18,906 nt of DNA from Ignavibacteria bacterium. Lineage in GTDB: Bacteria; Bacteroidota; Ignavibacteria; Ignavibacteriales; Melioribacteraceae. This document shows positions 8,089 to 16,143 of the stretch, one piece after another; the first letter of the stretch is position 1; the number at the start of each line of letters is the position of its first letter. The position numbers and the translations under genes are program-made. The stretch covers positions 1 to 18,906 of the forward strand of contig DAIEQP010000396.1 in assembly GCA_027347805.1 (NCBI GenBank), in the 5' to 3' direction. The notes beneath the pieces were generated by a model that was not told the origin of the DNA, made no database searches, and worked only from the letters and a program-made list of their open reading frames with translations.

Positions 8089-9627
8089 TTGCCGCTGAGA
8101 ATTTTATTACTTTCATTTTTTCTATCTATAATAATGTCTTGCAGTGCTGTTCAAACCAATGATAATGCTAACGGTGATCAAGATATTCCGAAGGTCGAAA
8201 GAGAATTCCGGGCTGCATGGATAGCAACCGTTGCAAATATAAATTGGCCAAGCAAAAAAGACTTATCAACTGAACAGCAAAAACTCGAAGCGATAAAAAT
8301 TTTAGACCAGCTGAAAAGTTTTAATTTCAATGCTGTTATTTTCCAGGCAAGACCGCAATGTGATGCCCTTTATAAAAGTGATTTTGAACCATGGTCCTAT
8401 TATTTAACAGGAACCCAAGGTAAGGCCCCCGATCCATTTTATGATCCCCTTCAGTTTTGGATCGATGAAGCTCACAAGAGAGGAATGGAACTACATGTTT
8501 GGCTTAATCCTTTTAGGGCTCATCATATTGATGGAGGAGAAGTTTCGGAATTTTCTGTTGTTAAGAAACATCCAGATTGGGTGGTTAAACTTAAGAGCGG
8601 ATATTGGTGGTTTGATCCGAGCAAAAAAGAAGCACAAGACCACTCTCTTAAAGTTGTAATGGATATTACTCAAAGATATGATATTGATGGAATTCATTTT
8701 GACGATTACTTTTATCCGTATCCTTCTTATAACAACGAAGAAGATTTTCCAGATCAGGAAAGTTGGAAAAAATATTTGAATCAGGGGGGCGCATTAAGCC
8801 GATCCGACTGGCGAAGGGAAAACATAAATAATTTCATTCATAAGATTTATGATGGCATTAAACAAATTAAGCCCAATGTTAAATTTGGATTAAGTCCTTT
8901 TGGAATCTGGAGACCTCACTATCCTGAATCGATTGAAGGTTTTGATCAATATGAAAAACTTTATGCCGATGCAAAATATTGGATAAATAAAGGCTGGGTT
9001 GATTATTGGTCGCCGCAATTGTATTGGAAAATTGGACCTGTTCAGCAAAGTTTTCCTGTTTTATTAAACTGGTGGAAAGAACAGAATATTTTTGGCAAAC
9101 ATTTCTGGCCGGGCATTAATATTTCGCGTGAGAACAATGAATTAAACACCCAGGAAGCAATTAATCAAATTATGATTACAAGGGGAATGTTGCCGAATTC
9201 ACCTGGAACTATTTGCTGGAGCGCTGGTCCATTATTCGAATTCAAGGAATTATCAAGTGCAATTGTTAAAGGTCCATATAAAAAACAGGCTCTTGTCCCA
9301 ACTACTCCCTGGTTCCAAAGTAAGGAAATTGAAACACCCGTAGTAAAATTTAAAAAAGAAAATGAAATGCTTAACATAAGCTGGAATATCAACAAAAAAG
9401 AAAATGTGTTTTGCTGGGTAGTGTACTTTAAGTACGGCGGTAGATGGGATTATAAAATAATTGAAAAAGAGACAACTTCGTTACTTGTACCAGTTTACTC
9501 AGAGGAAAATTACGTTACAGAAAACGACAAACAAATTAAACGACAAACTGAACTGACTGAAATTGCTGTTTCAGCAGTTGATAGAATAAGTAACGAAAGC
9601 GTCCCTCGTAAGCTAATTATCAATTAA
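8089..9627 (+). CDS. GHL10-family glycoside hydrolase lipoprotein (DigH/YngK-like)
   Basis: From the TTG at 8089 the product has 512 residues; a TTG at 8056 would add 11. A lipoprotein signal is clear: a short n-region (MPLR), a hydrophobic stretch, then a lipobox ending IIMSC with the lipidated cysteine at 18. The residues after it do not resemble the usual Bacteroidota surface-export signal, so the periplasmic face of the outer membrane is most likely. The GHL10 barrel (about 38-375) has REFRAAWIATV, QARPQCDALYKS, VWLNPFRAHH, GIHFDDYFYPYP (201-212, probable catalytic aspartates), LSPFGIW and PQLYWKIG. A C-terminal beta-sandwich resembling FN3 completes it. E. coli DigH, a lipoprotein of this family, hydrolyses denuded peptidoglycan strands, and the amidase gene 96 bases downstream is exactly what would produce such strands. 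It is strongly similar to the T9SS protein at 1520-3889 across the barrel. The substrate remains an inference. Confidence 0.92.
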   Translation: MPLRILLLSFFLSIIMSCSAVQTNDNANGDQDIPKVEREFRAAWIATVANINWPSKKDLSTEQQKLEAIKILDQLKSFNFNAVIFQARPQCDALYKSDFEPWSYYLTGTQGKAPDPFYDPLQFWIDEAHKRGMELHVWLNPFRAHHIDGGEVSEFSVVKKHPDWVVKLKSGYWWFDPSKKEAQDHSLKVVMDITQRYDIDGIHFDDYFYPYPSYNNEEDFPDQESWKKYLNQGGALSRSDWRRENINNFIHKIYDGIKQIKPNVKFGLSPFGIWRPHYPESIEGFDQYEKLYADAKYWINKGWVDYWSPQLYWKIGPVQQSFPVLLNWWKEQNIFGKHFWPGINISRENNELNTQEAINQIMITRGMLPNSPGTICWSAGPLFEFKELSSAIVKGPYKKQALVPTTPWFQSKEIETPVVKFKKENEMLNISWNINKKENVFCWVVYFKYGGRWDYKIIEKETTSLLVPVYSEENYVTENDKQIKRQTELTEIAVSAVDRISNESVPRKLIIN

Positions 9628-9714
9628 TCGGGCAGTATAATTTTGTTTGATGATTTGTTATAATCATTTTAGATTATCAGCTTATTAGCCATCCATTTGT
9701 TTCGATTCAATCTT

Positions 9715-9719
9715 AGGAG
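9715..9719 (+). promoter_or_regulatory. Shine-Dalgarno AGGAG deciding the amidase start at 9724
   Basis: AGGAG within TTAGGAGAGAA sits four bases before ATG 9724. This favours 9724 over an in-frame ATG-like upstream start at 9697, whose product would have ten residues of poor signal-peptide character in front of MKKLILFF. Confidence 0.7.
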
Positions 9720-9723
9720 AGAA

Positions 9724-12399
9724 ATGAAAAAATTAATTTTGTTTTTTCTGATTTTCATTTTTGTCATCTATTCTTCAATATTTTCTACATCAAGATCTCA
9801 ATCTGATTTCGGCTCACACGTATATTATAAAGACAAAATTCTACACGTTGAAATAAAAAACATTCAAGCAGAAAAACCGGAAACACTCGAAAATTTTATT
9901 AAAAGGATTGTTTCTGATGGAATCCAAGACAAAGTTGATGCCATTATTTTGAGCATCGATGATTTTTTCAATATGAAAAATACTACTGCTACAGCTATCA
10001 AAAAAAATCTTCAGTTTGTTAAAACATTTTCGGATTTACTGCAAAAGAATGGCATCAAACTTTTTATCGAAATAAAATTTGATTCGCTAACCGGCAATAT
10101 ATTATCAACCGGGGGGGACTCTAAATGGCTTGATAACTTCCGCTCACTTGTCAAAACAACGGAGATTGAAGGATTTTATTATTCAGATATTGATCTTGCA
10201 TCTGCTGAACAAATTAATTTATTTGAAGATATTCTTGTTGAAGCAGCTATGTATAAACCTTTTTTACTATCGGCAATTTCTAGTAAAAGCAGTACAACTG
10301 ATAAAGACAGATTTGAAAATTATATCAGGAACGGAATAATTGATTTTATTCTAGATGAATACAATAATTATTCTATCTGCATCAATAATTTCATAAATAT
10401 TCCCGCTCAAGAAAATCTTCTTCAAAACTATTTAAAAAATATTTCGCCGGACAAATTTGTTTCACTTGATCTGAGGAAAATACATGGCAAATACAGAGAA
10501 ATAAAATTACTAAGTGAAAAAAGGATTAAAACACTAAACCCGGTTAGTAAATTAAACTTTATTTCTCTTACAAAAGCCGATACAATTAAATTGCAAATTG
10601 GAGATTCAACAGTTGCAGTTTCTAAGAATGATTGGGTAATTCCATACAACTACGTTTTAAACAAAGATAATACTGTATCTAGAGATGGAATGTGGATAGA
10701 ATTCAGAAGGCCTTTCGATAGAATAACAAGAAGCGATACATATAGCCTGCTTTGCAGAACCAGCTATCCAGCAGAAGTAACAATCAATAACCAGAAGGTA
10801 AAAATTTACAATACTGGCGTTTTCTTCGACAAAATCAAACTGAATGAAGGACTTAACAATTTACTGGCTGAAGCCAAAAATAAAAATGGTGAAACTGTTA
10901 TCTATGAAGACAGAGTATTTTACAAAAAGAAAATTCTTCAGGATAAAATTTCAGAATTGGCAATTCAGTCTAACTCTATTCAGCCAAATGAAAATCTTAC
11001 GCTGACAGAAAAAGATGAGATAACAATTACATTCAACGGGACAAAAGGACAGAAAGGATATATAGAAATTCTTCCATCAAAAAAAATATTTAATTGTTCC
11101 CGCGAAGATTTCGGTTCATTTAGTAAATATAAGACACGGATTTTTCTAAAAGATTTTTCCAAAGACCAGCCGCATCATTATTTACTTCACTTAAAACCAG
11201 AGGATGAATCAGCTGGATTAGCTCCTGTTGAAAAAGAACTTTCACAGCATTTTGTTATAAAAGATGTTAATAATTTCCCGCTTGTTATAACCACACAGGA
11301 TAATTCAATATTTCCATTAACACTTGCACCAATAAGATTGGGAGCGCCATTACGAGGAGAACTTCCGAAGAATGTTACTTTGAGAACGGATGGGATAATA
11401 GGCGACTATTACAGAATATATCTGAACGACAACGAAGAAGGATTTATTAACAAAGAATTTGTTAAAGAATTACCTATCGAAGCTGCTGCACCGGGATATT
11501 TCTTAAACCCAATCAACTGTTCGGCAACCGATTCAGCCGACATAATAAAAATTCCATATCTTGAAAATGTTCCATTCGATGTATATCCTGATCCTGCTCA
11601 AAAACGAATTACGATTACTTTGTACGGTGTTAAATCAAGCAGCACTTGGATCATTCACAAACCAAATCTCCGTTATATTGACCAGGTTACCTGGCAGCAA
11701 ACATCCAAAGAGACTTATAGAATTTATGTGAATCTAAATACTGCAAAAATTTGGGGTTATGATTTAAAACCAAACGGAAAAGAACTTATTTTCAAAATAA
11801 AATATCCTCCAACATTTAATTTAAATAGTTCGTTGCCATTAAAAGGCATAAAGTTTTCTATCGAAGCCGGTCATGGCGGTAATAATAACACGGGTGCTGT
11901 TGGATTATCGGGATTAAAAGAAAAAGACATTAACTTAAAGTTGAGTTTGCTACTGGGGAAATTATTAAAAGAAAAAGGTGCAGAAGTTTTTCAGGTTAGG
12001 AATGAAGATAAAAATATGACTTTGTTAGAAAGAAGAGACCTCGCAATTAACTCGAGAGCAAACATACATTTAAGCATTCATGCTAATTCAAGTGATCCTG
12101 AAAACGAATTTCTTGGTACATCCGGCACCTGCACATTTTTTCATAATCCATTCTGGGAAAAATTTGGTGAAAGTGTTTTTAACAGAATGCTGGAGCTTGA
12201 TTTAAAACCTTTTGGTTATGTCGGCTCGTTTAATTATCGCGTAACTAGAATGTCCGACATGCCAGCCATTTTAGTTGAGCAGGCTTTTATGTCAAATGCT
12301 GAAGACGAAGAAAAACTTGCTGACGACAATTTCAGAAAAAATGAGGCAATAAAAATTTATAAAGGTATTTTAGATTTTCTAAAGTATATGAACAATTGA
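9724..12399 (+). CDS. Multidomain N-acetylmuramoyl-L-alanine amidase (Amidase_3) with GHL10-like N-terminal region
   Basis: The product has 891 residues, several times the length of a minimal amidase. It begins with a signal peptide (1-25, MKKLILFFLIFIF). Residues about 35-225 form alternating strands and helices (AIILSID, IKLFIEIKF, IEGFYYSDID, KPFLLSAI, IDFILDEY) whose order echoes the GHL10 barrel without its catalytic motifs. Beta-rich modules follow, including an SH3-like segment (about 537-580, VTLRTDG, YYRIYL, EGFINKEFV) and an AMIN-like segment (about 605-697). The C-terminal Amidase_3 domain (about 708-890) has all zinc and catalytic residues: H717 (EAGHGG), E733 (GLKEKD), H786 (SIHANS) and E852 (VEQAFMSN). 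It cleaves the MurNAc-L-Ala bond in the periplasm, freeing stem peptides and leaving naked glycan. Its stop lies within a few codons of the next gene start, pointing to one transcript. Confidence 0.93.
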   Translation: MKKLILFFLIFIFVIYSSIFSTSRSQSDFGSHVYYKDKILHVEIKNIQAEKPETLENFIKRIVSDGIQDKVDAIILSIDDFFNMKNTTATAIKKNLQFVKTFSDLLQKNGIKLFIEIKFDSLTGNILSTGGDSKWLDNFRSLVKTTEIEGFYYSDIDLASAEQINLFEDILVEAAMYKPFLLSAISSKSSTTDKDRFENYIRNGIIDFILDEYNNYSICINNFINIPAQENLLQNYLKNISPDKFVSLDLRKIHGKYREIKLLSEKRIKTLNPVSKLNFISLTKADTIKLQIGDSTVAVSKNDWVIPYNYVLNKDNTVSRDGMWIEFRRPFDRITRSDTYSLLCRTSYPAEVTINNQKVKIYNTGVFFDKIKLNEGLNNLLAEAKNKNGETVIYEDRVFYKKKILQDKISELAIQSNSIQPNENLTLTEKDEITITFNGTKGQKGYIEILPSKKIFNCSREDFGSFSKYKTRIFLKDFSKDQPHHYLLHLKPEDESAGLAPVEKELSQHFVIKDVNNFPLVITTQDNSIFPLTLAPIRLGAPLRGELPKNVTLRTDGIIGDYYRIYLNDNEEGFINKEFVKELPIEAAAPGYFLNPINCSATDSADIIKIPYLENVPFDVYPDPAQKRITITLYGVKSSSTWIIHKPNLRYIDQVTWQQTSKETYRIYVNLNTAKIWGYDLKPNGKELIFKIKYPPTFNLNSSLPLKGIKFSIEAGHGGNNNTGAVGLSGLKEKDINLKLSLLLGKLLKEKGAEVFQVRNEDKNMTLLERRDLAINSRANIHLSIHANSSDPENEFLGTSGTCTFFHNPFWEKFGESVFNRMLELDLKPFGYVGSFNYRVTRMSDMPAILVEQAFMSNAEDEEKLADDNFRKNEAIKIYKGILDFLKYMNN

Positions 12400-12431
12400 T
12401 TATTTTATTGATTGAATCAAACGGAACTATA

Positions 12432-13376
12432 GTGGAAACCAAATATTTTATCGGATTAGATGGCGGGGGCACAAAAACAAAATGTGTTATTACCGATTTT
12501 AACTTAAATCCGCTGTATGAATGCCAGGGCGGCCCTTCAAATTTTTTAATCATCGGCACTGAAAAAGTATCTGACACAATTTTATCGCTTATAATCAAGT
12601 GCTGTGAAAAATTAAAAATTTCTTCAAACGAAATAGCTTCAGTTTTGATTGGCACAACCGGTGCAGGCAGACTTAATGATGCAGAGAAATTAAAAAATGA
12701 TTTCATTCATCATTCTAAAACAAAAGGACATATTTTTAATTCATTCCATGTTGACAGCGATGCGAGAATTGCCCTTGAAGGTGCTTTTTCAGGCGGAACA
12801 GGTGCGTTGTTAATTGCCGGTACAGGCTCCATAATTTTTGGAAAAGATAATGATGGAAATATCCATCGGGCAGGCGGATTTGGAAAATTACTGGGAGACG
12901 AAGGAAGCGGAAATACTCTTGGCAAGAGAGGACTAAGTGCAGTCGCAAAAGAATTTGATGGAAGAGGAAGCAAGACATTACTCACTGTATTTTTAATGAA
13001 TGATTTTAAGATTAAAGATGCTTCTGAATTAATAACAGAAGTTTACCGCAATAATTTCGATTTAGCTTCATTCGCACCTTTTGTAATCGAAGCTGCAAAA
13101 CTGGGAGATAAAATTGCTTTACAAATATTGAACGAAGAGACCGATGAATTAATACTCCATATAAAATCTATTTATAATCAGCTCAAAGAGGAATCACTTA
13201 AGTTATGTTTTGTGGGCGGAACTATTGCCAATGAAAATTTCTATTCAAATATGCTGAAAGACAAAATTAAATCACTTAAAAACATAGAAGTTGTTTCAGC
13301 AGAACATTCACCTGAAATTGGCGCAGCAATAATGGCTAAGTCAAAATTTAATTCTGCTAAACCTTCTAATTTATAA
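12432..13376 (+). CDS. BadF/BadG-family N-acetylhexosamine kinase (GlcNAc or MurNAc kinase)
   Basis: This is a 314-residue cytoplasmic sugar kinase of the ASKHA fold. The phosphate-1 loop is FIGLDGGGTKTK (6-17). A catalytic aspartate candidate lies in VDSDARIALEGA (D108 or D110), the second loop is LIAGTGSI (127-134), the family signature is GGFGKLLGDEGSG (148-160), and the adenosine-side motif is CFVGGTIAN near the C-terminus. BadF-type members phosphorylate GlcNAc, and MurK of Clostridium acetobutylicum phosphorylates both MurNAc and GlcNAc. In this setting either sugar is plausible, from glycan delivered by the AmpG-like permease. The GTG at 12432 is chosen because it puts the phosphate loop at the usual distance and has GGA six bases upstream. 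A TTG at 12396 would overlap the amidase stop as TTGA and add 12 residues, a possible coupled start. The specific substrate is unresolved. Confidence 0.88.
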   Translation: METKYFIGLDGGGTKTKCVITDFNLNPLYECQGGPSNFLIIGTEKVSDTILSLIIKCCEKLKISSNEIASVLIGTTGAGRLNDAEKLKNDFIHHSKTKGHIFNSFHVDSDARIALEGAFSGGTGALLIAGTGSIIFGKDNDGNIHRAGGFGKLLGDEGSGNTLGKRGLSAVAKEFDGRGSKTLLTVFLMNDFKIKDASELITEVYRNNFDLASFAPFVIEAAKLGDKIALQILNEETDELILHIKSIYNQLKEESLKLCFVGGTIANENFYSNMLKDKIKSLKNIEVVSAEHSPEIGAAIMAKSKFNSAKPSNL

Positions 13377-13378
13377 AC

Positions 13379-13383
13379 AGGAG
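13379..13383 (+). promoter_or_regulatory. Shine-Dalgarno AGGAG for the GTG start of the permease
   Basis: AGGAG begins just after the kinase stop codon (TAA 13374-13376) and lies eight bases before GTG 13392. This supports a non-ATG start in a tightly packed operon. Confidence 0.65.
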
Positions 13384-13391
13384 TAAGACTT

Positions 13392-14906
13392 GTGATAAAG
13401 GAAAAAGTAACCACAAGAAATCCATGGGCATGGGTGCCATCACTTTATTTTACCGAAGCAATACCTTATGTAATGGTTATGTCTGTTTCGGTTATGATGT
13501 ATAAGAATCTAAATGTATCCAACAGCGATATCGCATTCTTCACAAGTCTTCTTTACTTCCCCTGGTTTCTAAAATTTTTGTGGGGGCCATTCATAGACAT
13601 GTTCAAAACGAAAAGGTTTTGGACAATTACAATGGAATTGATTGTTGGCGTAACATTATTGGGAATTGCATTAAGCCTTACAACATCAACATACTGGAGT
13701 TTGACTCTAATAGTATTTGCTCTTATGGCATTTGCATCTGCTACGCATGATATTGCCGCCGATGGTTTATACATGTTAAGCCTTGAACAGCAGCAGCAGT
13801 CAGCATTTGTTGGAGTGCGTTCAACATTTTACAGAATTGCTACTGTAGTTGGTTCCGGTTTACTTGTTGTAATAGCCGGTCAGCTTTCCACTTCGTTTGG
13901 ATATAAATCTGCCTGGGCAATAGTTTTTGTGATTGCCGGGGTTTTATTTTTTCTTCTTTTCACATATCACAAATTAATTCTACCCTATCCCAAAGAAGAT
14001 GTTGGTTCTTTTGGCAGTATGCAACTGAGTAAAAATCAAATCGGATTTTTATTTGGCGGATTCTTAGTATTTGCTGTGATATTTTATTTAACCTTCCTCT
14101 TATTAAGTTCTCTTCTTTCATTATTCGGAATTATTTCTCCATGGAAAACGATTGCATCCACAATTCTTCTTGTTTTAATAGTTGTGGTATTGTTCCGCAC
14201 TTATGTTGCTTCATTTGTGCTTAAATATGAAAAGTCCGAATCCAAGAATGAAATTCTTTTGCCATTCATTGAATTCCTGAAAGCATTTGTAGTATTCATG
14301 CAGAAGAAAGACATCTGGAGCATACTTGGATTTTTATTGTTCTTCAGATTTGCAGAAGCACAGCTAGTAAAACTTGTGCAGCCGTTTTTATTGGATCCGC
14401 GCACAAAAGGAGGACTCGGCTTATCTACATCTGAAGTAGGAATAGTTTATGGAACGGTTGGTATAATTGCACTTACTGTTGGCGGATTAATCGGCGGATA
14501 TGTAATTTCAAAAAAAGGAATGAAATGGTGGTTGTGGCCGATGGTTATAGTAATGCATTCGCCCGATTTAGTTTTTGTTTATTTATCACAGAATCAACCT
14601 GAAAATTTTTTATTAATCAATCTTGCTGTTGCATTTGAACAATTTGGTTATGGTTTTGGTTTTACTGCATATATGATGTATATGATTATGATTTCACAAG
14701 GCGAACATAAAACAGCACATTTTGCAATTTGCACAGGCATTATGGCGCTTGGCATGATGCTGCCAGGAATGTACAGCGGCGCTTTACAGGAACAGATCGG
14801 TTATTCGAATTTCTTTTTATGGGTAATTCTTTCTACGATTCCAGGCTTCATTGTTGCCGCTCTTGTAAAGATTGAACCCGGATTCGGCAAAAAGATTTCC
14901 AATTAA
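13392..14906 (+). CDS. ampG: AmpG-like muropeptide permease (MFS, PAT family)
   Basis: This is a 504-residue inner-membrane transporter close in length to E. coli AmpG. About twelve to fourteen hydrophobic helices are visible. The N-terminal signature runs from PSLYFTEAIPY (residues 16-26) through LLYFPWFLKFLWGPFID (53-69), followed by HDIAADGLYM (119-128) and later FFRFAEAQLVKLVQPFLLD (317-335). These match the beta-lactamase-induction signal transducer group. AmpG imports GlcNAc-anhydroMurNAc and its peptide forms by proton symport; family members in Bacteroidota may take other wall fragments. It starts with GTG, 15 bases after the kinase stop, and is followed by the NlpC/P60 gene after 37 bases. 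Its place between the kinase and the peptide-trimming enzymes is the strongest sign that the block handles peptidoglycan pieces. An N-acetylglucosamine-specific role is the main alternative. Confidence 0.88.
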   Translation: MIKEKVTTRNPWAWVPSLYFTEAIPYVMVMSVSVMMYKNLNVSNSDIAFFTSLLYFPWFLKFLWGPFIDMFKTKRFWTITMELIVGVTLLGIALSLTTSTYWSLTLIVFALMAFASATHDIAADGLYMLSLEQQQQSAFVGVRSTFYRIATVVGSGLLVVIAGQLSTSFGYKSAWAIVFVIAGVLFFLLFTYHKLILPYPKEDVGSFGSMQLSKNQIGFLFGGFLVFAVIFYLTFLLLSSLLSLFGIISPWKTIASTILLVLIVVVLFRTYVASFVLKYEKSESKNEILLPFIEFLKAFVVFMQKKDIWSILGFLLFFRFAEAQLVKLVQPFLLDPRTKGGLGLSTSEVGIVYGTVGIIALTVGGLIGGYVISKKGMKWWLWPMVIVMHSPDLVFVYLSQNQPENFLLINLAVAFEQFGYGFGFTAYMMYMIMISQGEHKTAHFAICTGIMALGMMLPGMYSGALQEQIGYSNFFLWVILSTIPGFIVAALVKIEPGFGKKISN

Positions 14907-14943
14907 ATATGCAATTAAAGTTATAATGAATTATGAGTGAATC

Positions 14944-16143
14944 ATGAAAAATCATTTATCAGGAATTCTATTTTTCTTATTAAGCGGTTTAATACTTAAT
15001 GCCCAGGATGACAAAATGAATTTATTAAACAACATCATCTCAGAAACAAAAGAAAAGTTTGCCCCGGATAAACGAACAGCCATTTTCGAAATCATTCCAA
15101 ATGAATCAAACGGAATAATTCAATTGACTGGTGAAACGAACATCCCTTCTGCAAAACAGTATTTTCTTGAAAAGTTAAAAGCCATTAATCTGTCTGTTAA
15201 AGACGAAATTCAACTTTTACCTTCTTTACATTTAGGAGAAAAAACATTCGGGATTGTAAATCTTTCGGTAGAAAATATGAGGTTAAATCCTAACGATAGA
15301 GCAGAATTAGTATCTCAAACATTATTAGGCACAACGCTTAAAATATTGAAAAAGGAAGGTGAATATTACCTTGCTCAAACTCCTGATAATTACATTGCCT
15401 GGATCTATACTGATGGCGTTGTGAGAATGACAAAAAACCAGATCAATGAATGGAGTAAGACGCATAAAATTATCTTCACAAAAGAATTTGGTTTTGCTTA
15501 TACAAGACCAGACGAATCATCATTGCGTATTTCAGATTTAGTTGCAGGTAATATTTTAATCTTACTTGGCGAAGAAAATAATTTTTACAAAGTTAAATAT
15601 CCTGATGGAAGAAATGCATTTGTTGCAAAAGGAAATTGCGAACCATTTGACTCATGGTGCAACCGCACATCACCAACCCAGAATGAAATAGTTTCAACAG
15701 CAAAATTATTTATGGGAATTCCATACTTATGGGGAGGCACTTCAGTAAAAGGAATTGACTGCAGCGGTTTTACAAAAACCGTTTACTTTCTAAACGGAAT
15801 TGTTTTAGCAAGAGATGCTTCTCAACAAGTATTGACTGGTGAACTTGTCGATACAAAAAACGGATTTGAAAATTTGCTGCCTGGTGATCTGCTCTTTTTT
15901 GGCGCACAGGCAACGGATTCAACAAAGGAACGAGTTACCCACGTTGGCATTTACATTGGCGATTTGAAATTTATCCACTCTTCGGGACATGTTAAGATTA
16001 ATTCTTTGGATAAACAGGCGGACGATTTTAGCGAATACAGATTTAATCATTTTATCAGAGCCAAAAGAATTCTTACTTCAATTGATAAGAACGGTATTTC
16101 CTCAATTAAACATAATTTATTTTATACTGGAGATATTAAATGA
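14944..16143 (+). CDS. NlpC/P60 cysteine endopeptidase, YkfC-like (gamma-D-glutamyl-L-diamino acid peptidase)
   Basis: The product has 399 residues. The signal peptide (1-21, cut near NAQ) sends it to the periplasm. Residues about 100-165 (NLSVENMRLNP, AELVSQTLLGT) and 170-232 are two bacterial SH3 domains of the kind found in YkfC and cyanobacterial homologues, where they enclose the substrate's free N-terminal L-Ala. The C-terminal NlpC/P60 domain (about 245-375) has the catalytic triad C273 (GIDCSGF), H333 (VTHVGIYIG) and H345 (FIHSSG), all intact. The family cuts the bond between gamma-D-Glu and the diamino acid in free stem peptides, releasing L-Ala-gamma-D-Glu. The next gene, an epimerase for that dipeptide, begins inside its last codons (ATGA overlap). 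That pairing strongly supports the assignment. The start shows no strong ribosome site, but the signal peptide fits it. Confidence 0.93.
   Translation: MKNHLSGILFFLLSGLILNAQDDKMNLLNNIISETKEKFAPDKRTAIFEIIPNESNGIIQLTGETNIPSAKQYFLEKLKAINLSVKDEIQLLPSLHLGEKTFGIVNLSVENMRLNPNDRAELVSQTLLGTTLKILKKEGEYYLAQTPDNYIAWIYTDGVVRMTKNQINEWSKTHKIIFTKEFGFAYTRPDESSLRISDLVAGNILILLGEENNFYKVKYPDGRNAFVAKGNCEPFDSWCNRTSPTQNEIVSTAKLFMGIPYLWGGTSVKGIDCSGFTKTVYFLNGIVLARDASQQVLTGELVDTKNGFENLLPGDLLFFGAQATDSTKERVTHVGIYIGDLKFIHSSGHVKINSLDKQADDFSEYRFNHFIRAKRILTSIDKNGISSIKHNLFYTGDIK

Noticed and set aside
9636..9664. Two TATAAT boxes and a perfect TAnnTTTG (9638-9645) upstream of the amidase
   Set aside because: In AT-rich spacer DNA such matches are expected by chance, and no matching -35 or -33 TTTG element sits at the right distance. 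A promoter internal to the block is possible but not supported.
10111..10117. Run of seven G in the amidase gene as a possible slippage or phase-variation site
   Set aside because: The frame reads cleanly through, the run is within the glycine/aspartate loop of a full-length gene, and seven bases is short for phase variation. A similar G6 run lies in the GHL10 lipoprotein gene.
12332..12985. Minus-strand open frames of 80-124 codons opposite the kinase gene
   Set aside because: They are antisense shadows of a well-supported kinase gene, with biased, low-complexity translations and no upstream ribosome site.
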